Source of the DNA: CAWHNT01 sp963830775
GTDB taxonomy: Bacteria; Pseudomonadota; Alphaproteobacteria; Geminicoccales; Geminicoccaceae
DNA: 32,076 nt
Assembly: GCA_963830775.1 (NCBI GenBank)
Contig: CAWHNT010000041.1
Location: forward strand, 1-32,076
Direction of reading: 5' to 3'
Shown: one piece after another, positions 31,765 through 32,076 of the stretch
Numbering within the stretch: the stretch's first letter is position 1
Layout of the letters: every line of letters starts with the position of its first letter
Translations under genes and position numbers: made by a program
The notes under the pieces: model-generated
What the model was told of the DNA's origin: nothing
Database searches by the model: none
What the model saw: the letters and a program-made list of their open reading frames with translations, nothing else

Positions 31765-32009
31765 TCGAAGGCCGGCGGCTCGCGCCCGGGTCCGCGCGCC
31801 GGCAGCTCGAGCTCGACGCCGCCGAGCGGGGCGAAGCGCCGGCGGATGGCCTCGACCAGCGCGGCGCCTGTCGCAGGCCTTGCCGTCGCCAGCGCATCCT
31901 TGAGGATGGCGCGGGCCTCAGCTTCCATGGACCGGCCGTTGGACGCAGCACGCTCGCGCAGCTGCTCTTTCAGCGCGGGATCCAGATGGCGGATGCTGAG
32001 CGAAGCCAT
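31761..32009 (-). CDS. vapB: Ribbon-helix-helix antitoxin, VapB/FitA type
   Basis: The antitoxin of 82 residues begins MASLSIRHLDPALKEQLRER and AASNGRSMEAEARAILKDAL, a FitA-type ribbon-helix-helix DNA-binding domain with the GRSMEAEAR signature. An acidic/proline-rich tail ending in ARGPGREPPAFE should wrap the toxin. ATG at 32009 is preferred because the conserved domain starts at once and GAGAG lies upstream; a GTG at 32036 would add nine residues. Such antitoxins usually repress their own operon. The promoter would lie at about 32010-32076, at the window edge. Confidence 0.9.
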   Translation of the reverse strand: MASLSIRHLDPALKEQLRERAASNGRSMEAEARAILKDALATARPATGAALVEAIRRRFAPLGGVELELPARGPGREPPAFE

Positions 32010-32076
32010 CGGCGTGCTCTCACCATGAGCGGTCACGGGGTCACTCTAGCGTCCAAGGGATTGGGGCGCCTATCCC

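Overview
This 32 kb window is high-GC chromosomal DNA, most likely from an alphaproteobacterium of the Rhodospirillales/Geminicoccales type. The main evidence is gene order: tkt and gap divergent from a DUF4164 gene and zapA; zapA followed by a 6S-like RNA and 5-formyl-THF cyclo-ligase; and rpmH-rnpA-yidD-yidC-engB-argB. The placement is inferred from synteny and protein style, not from a search.

Left part (1-9.3 kb): the end of a short-chain dehydrogenase gene (+) meets a minus-strand block. In transcription order the block is tkt, gap, an EamA-type transporter, a metallophosphoesterase, btaA, btaB, a second class I methyltransferase, pgk and a small unrecognised gene. BtaA and BtaB make the phosphorus-free betaine lipid DGTS. 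The neighbouring metallophosphoesterase is a candidate phospholipase that could supply diacylglycerol. The block therefore looks like a phosphate-stress lipid-remodelling cassette placed between gap and pgk, genes that are usually neighbours.

Middle (9.4-23.5 kb): a 73-residue coiled-coil protein, zapA, a candidate 6S RNA, 5-FCL, ymdB, a stand-alone histidine-kinase dimerisation domain on the minus strand, and an RlmI-type rRNA methyltransferase. Then comes a type I secretion ABC protein plus HlyD-type adaptor (+), convergent with a minus-strand operon of sensor histidine kinase, lipoprotein and exported chorismate-lyase-like protein. The compact rpmH-rnpA-yidD-yidC-engB-argB run follows, with stop/start overlaps at most junctions.

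Right part (23.5-32.1 kb): a 500 bp gene-poor stretch leads to a possible miniature transcription unit: a structured leader, a 22-codon cationic ORF with a strong ribosome-binding site, and an excellent intrinsic terminator. Next is a large MmeI-like restriction-modification gene. It is cut four codons after its conserved RRTLTN segment by an IS66-family element (8 bp target duplication), which itself carries an IS701-family element (17 bp perfect inverted repeats, 4 bp duplication). The severed last 52 codons lie beyond the IS66 right end. A VapBC/FitAB-type toxin-antitoxin pair closes the window.

Quality caveat: many genes, including housekeeping pgk and tkt, switch reading frame one or more times, most densely in 1-6 kb and 10.3-12.5 kb, while 19.4-23.5 kb is clean. 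Sequencing indels are the likeliest cause, so most broken genes here should be treated as probably intact in the organism. Several protein ends are therefore approximate.
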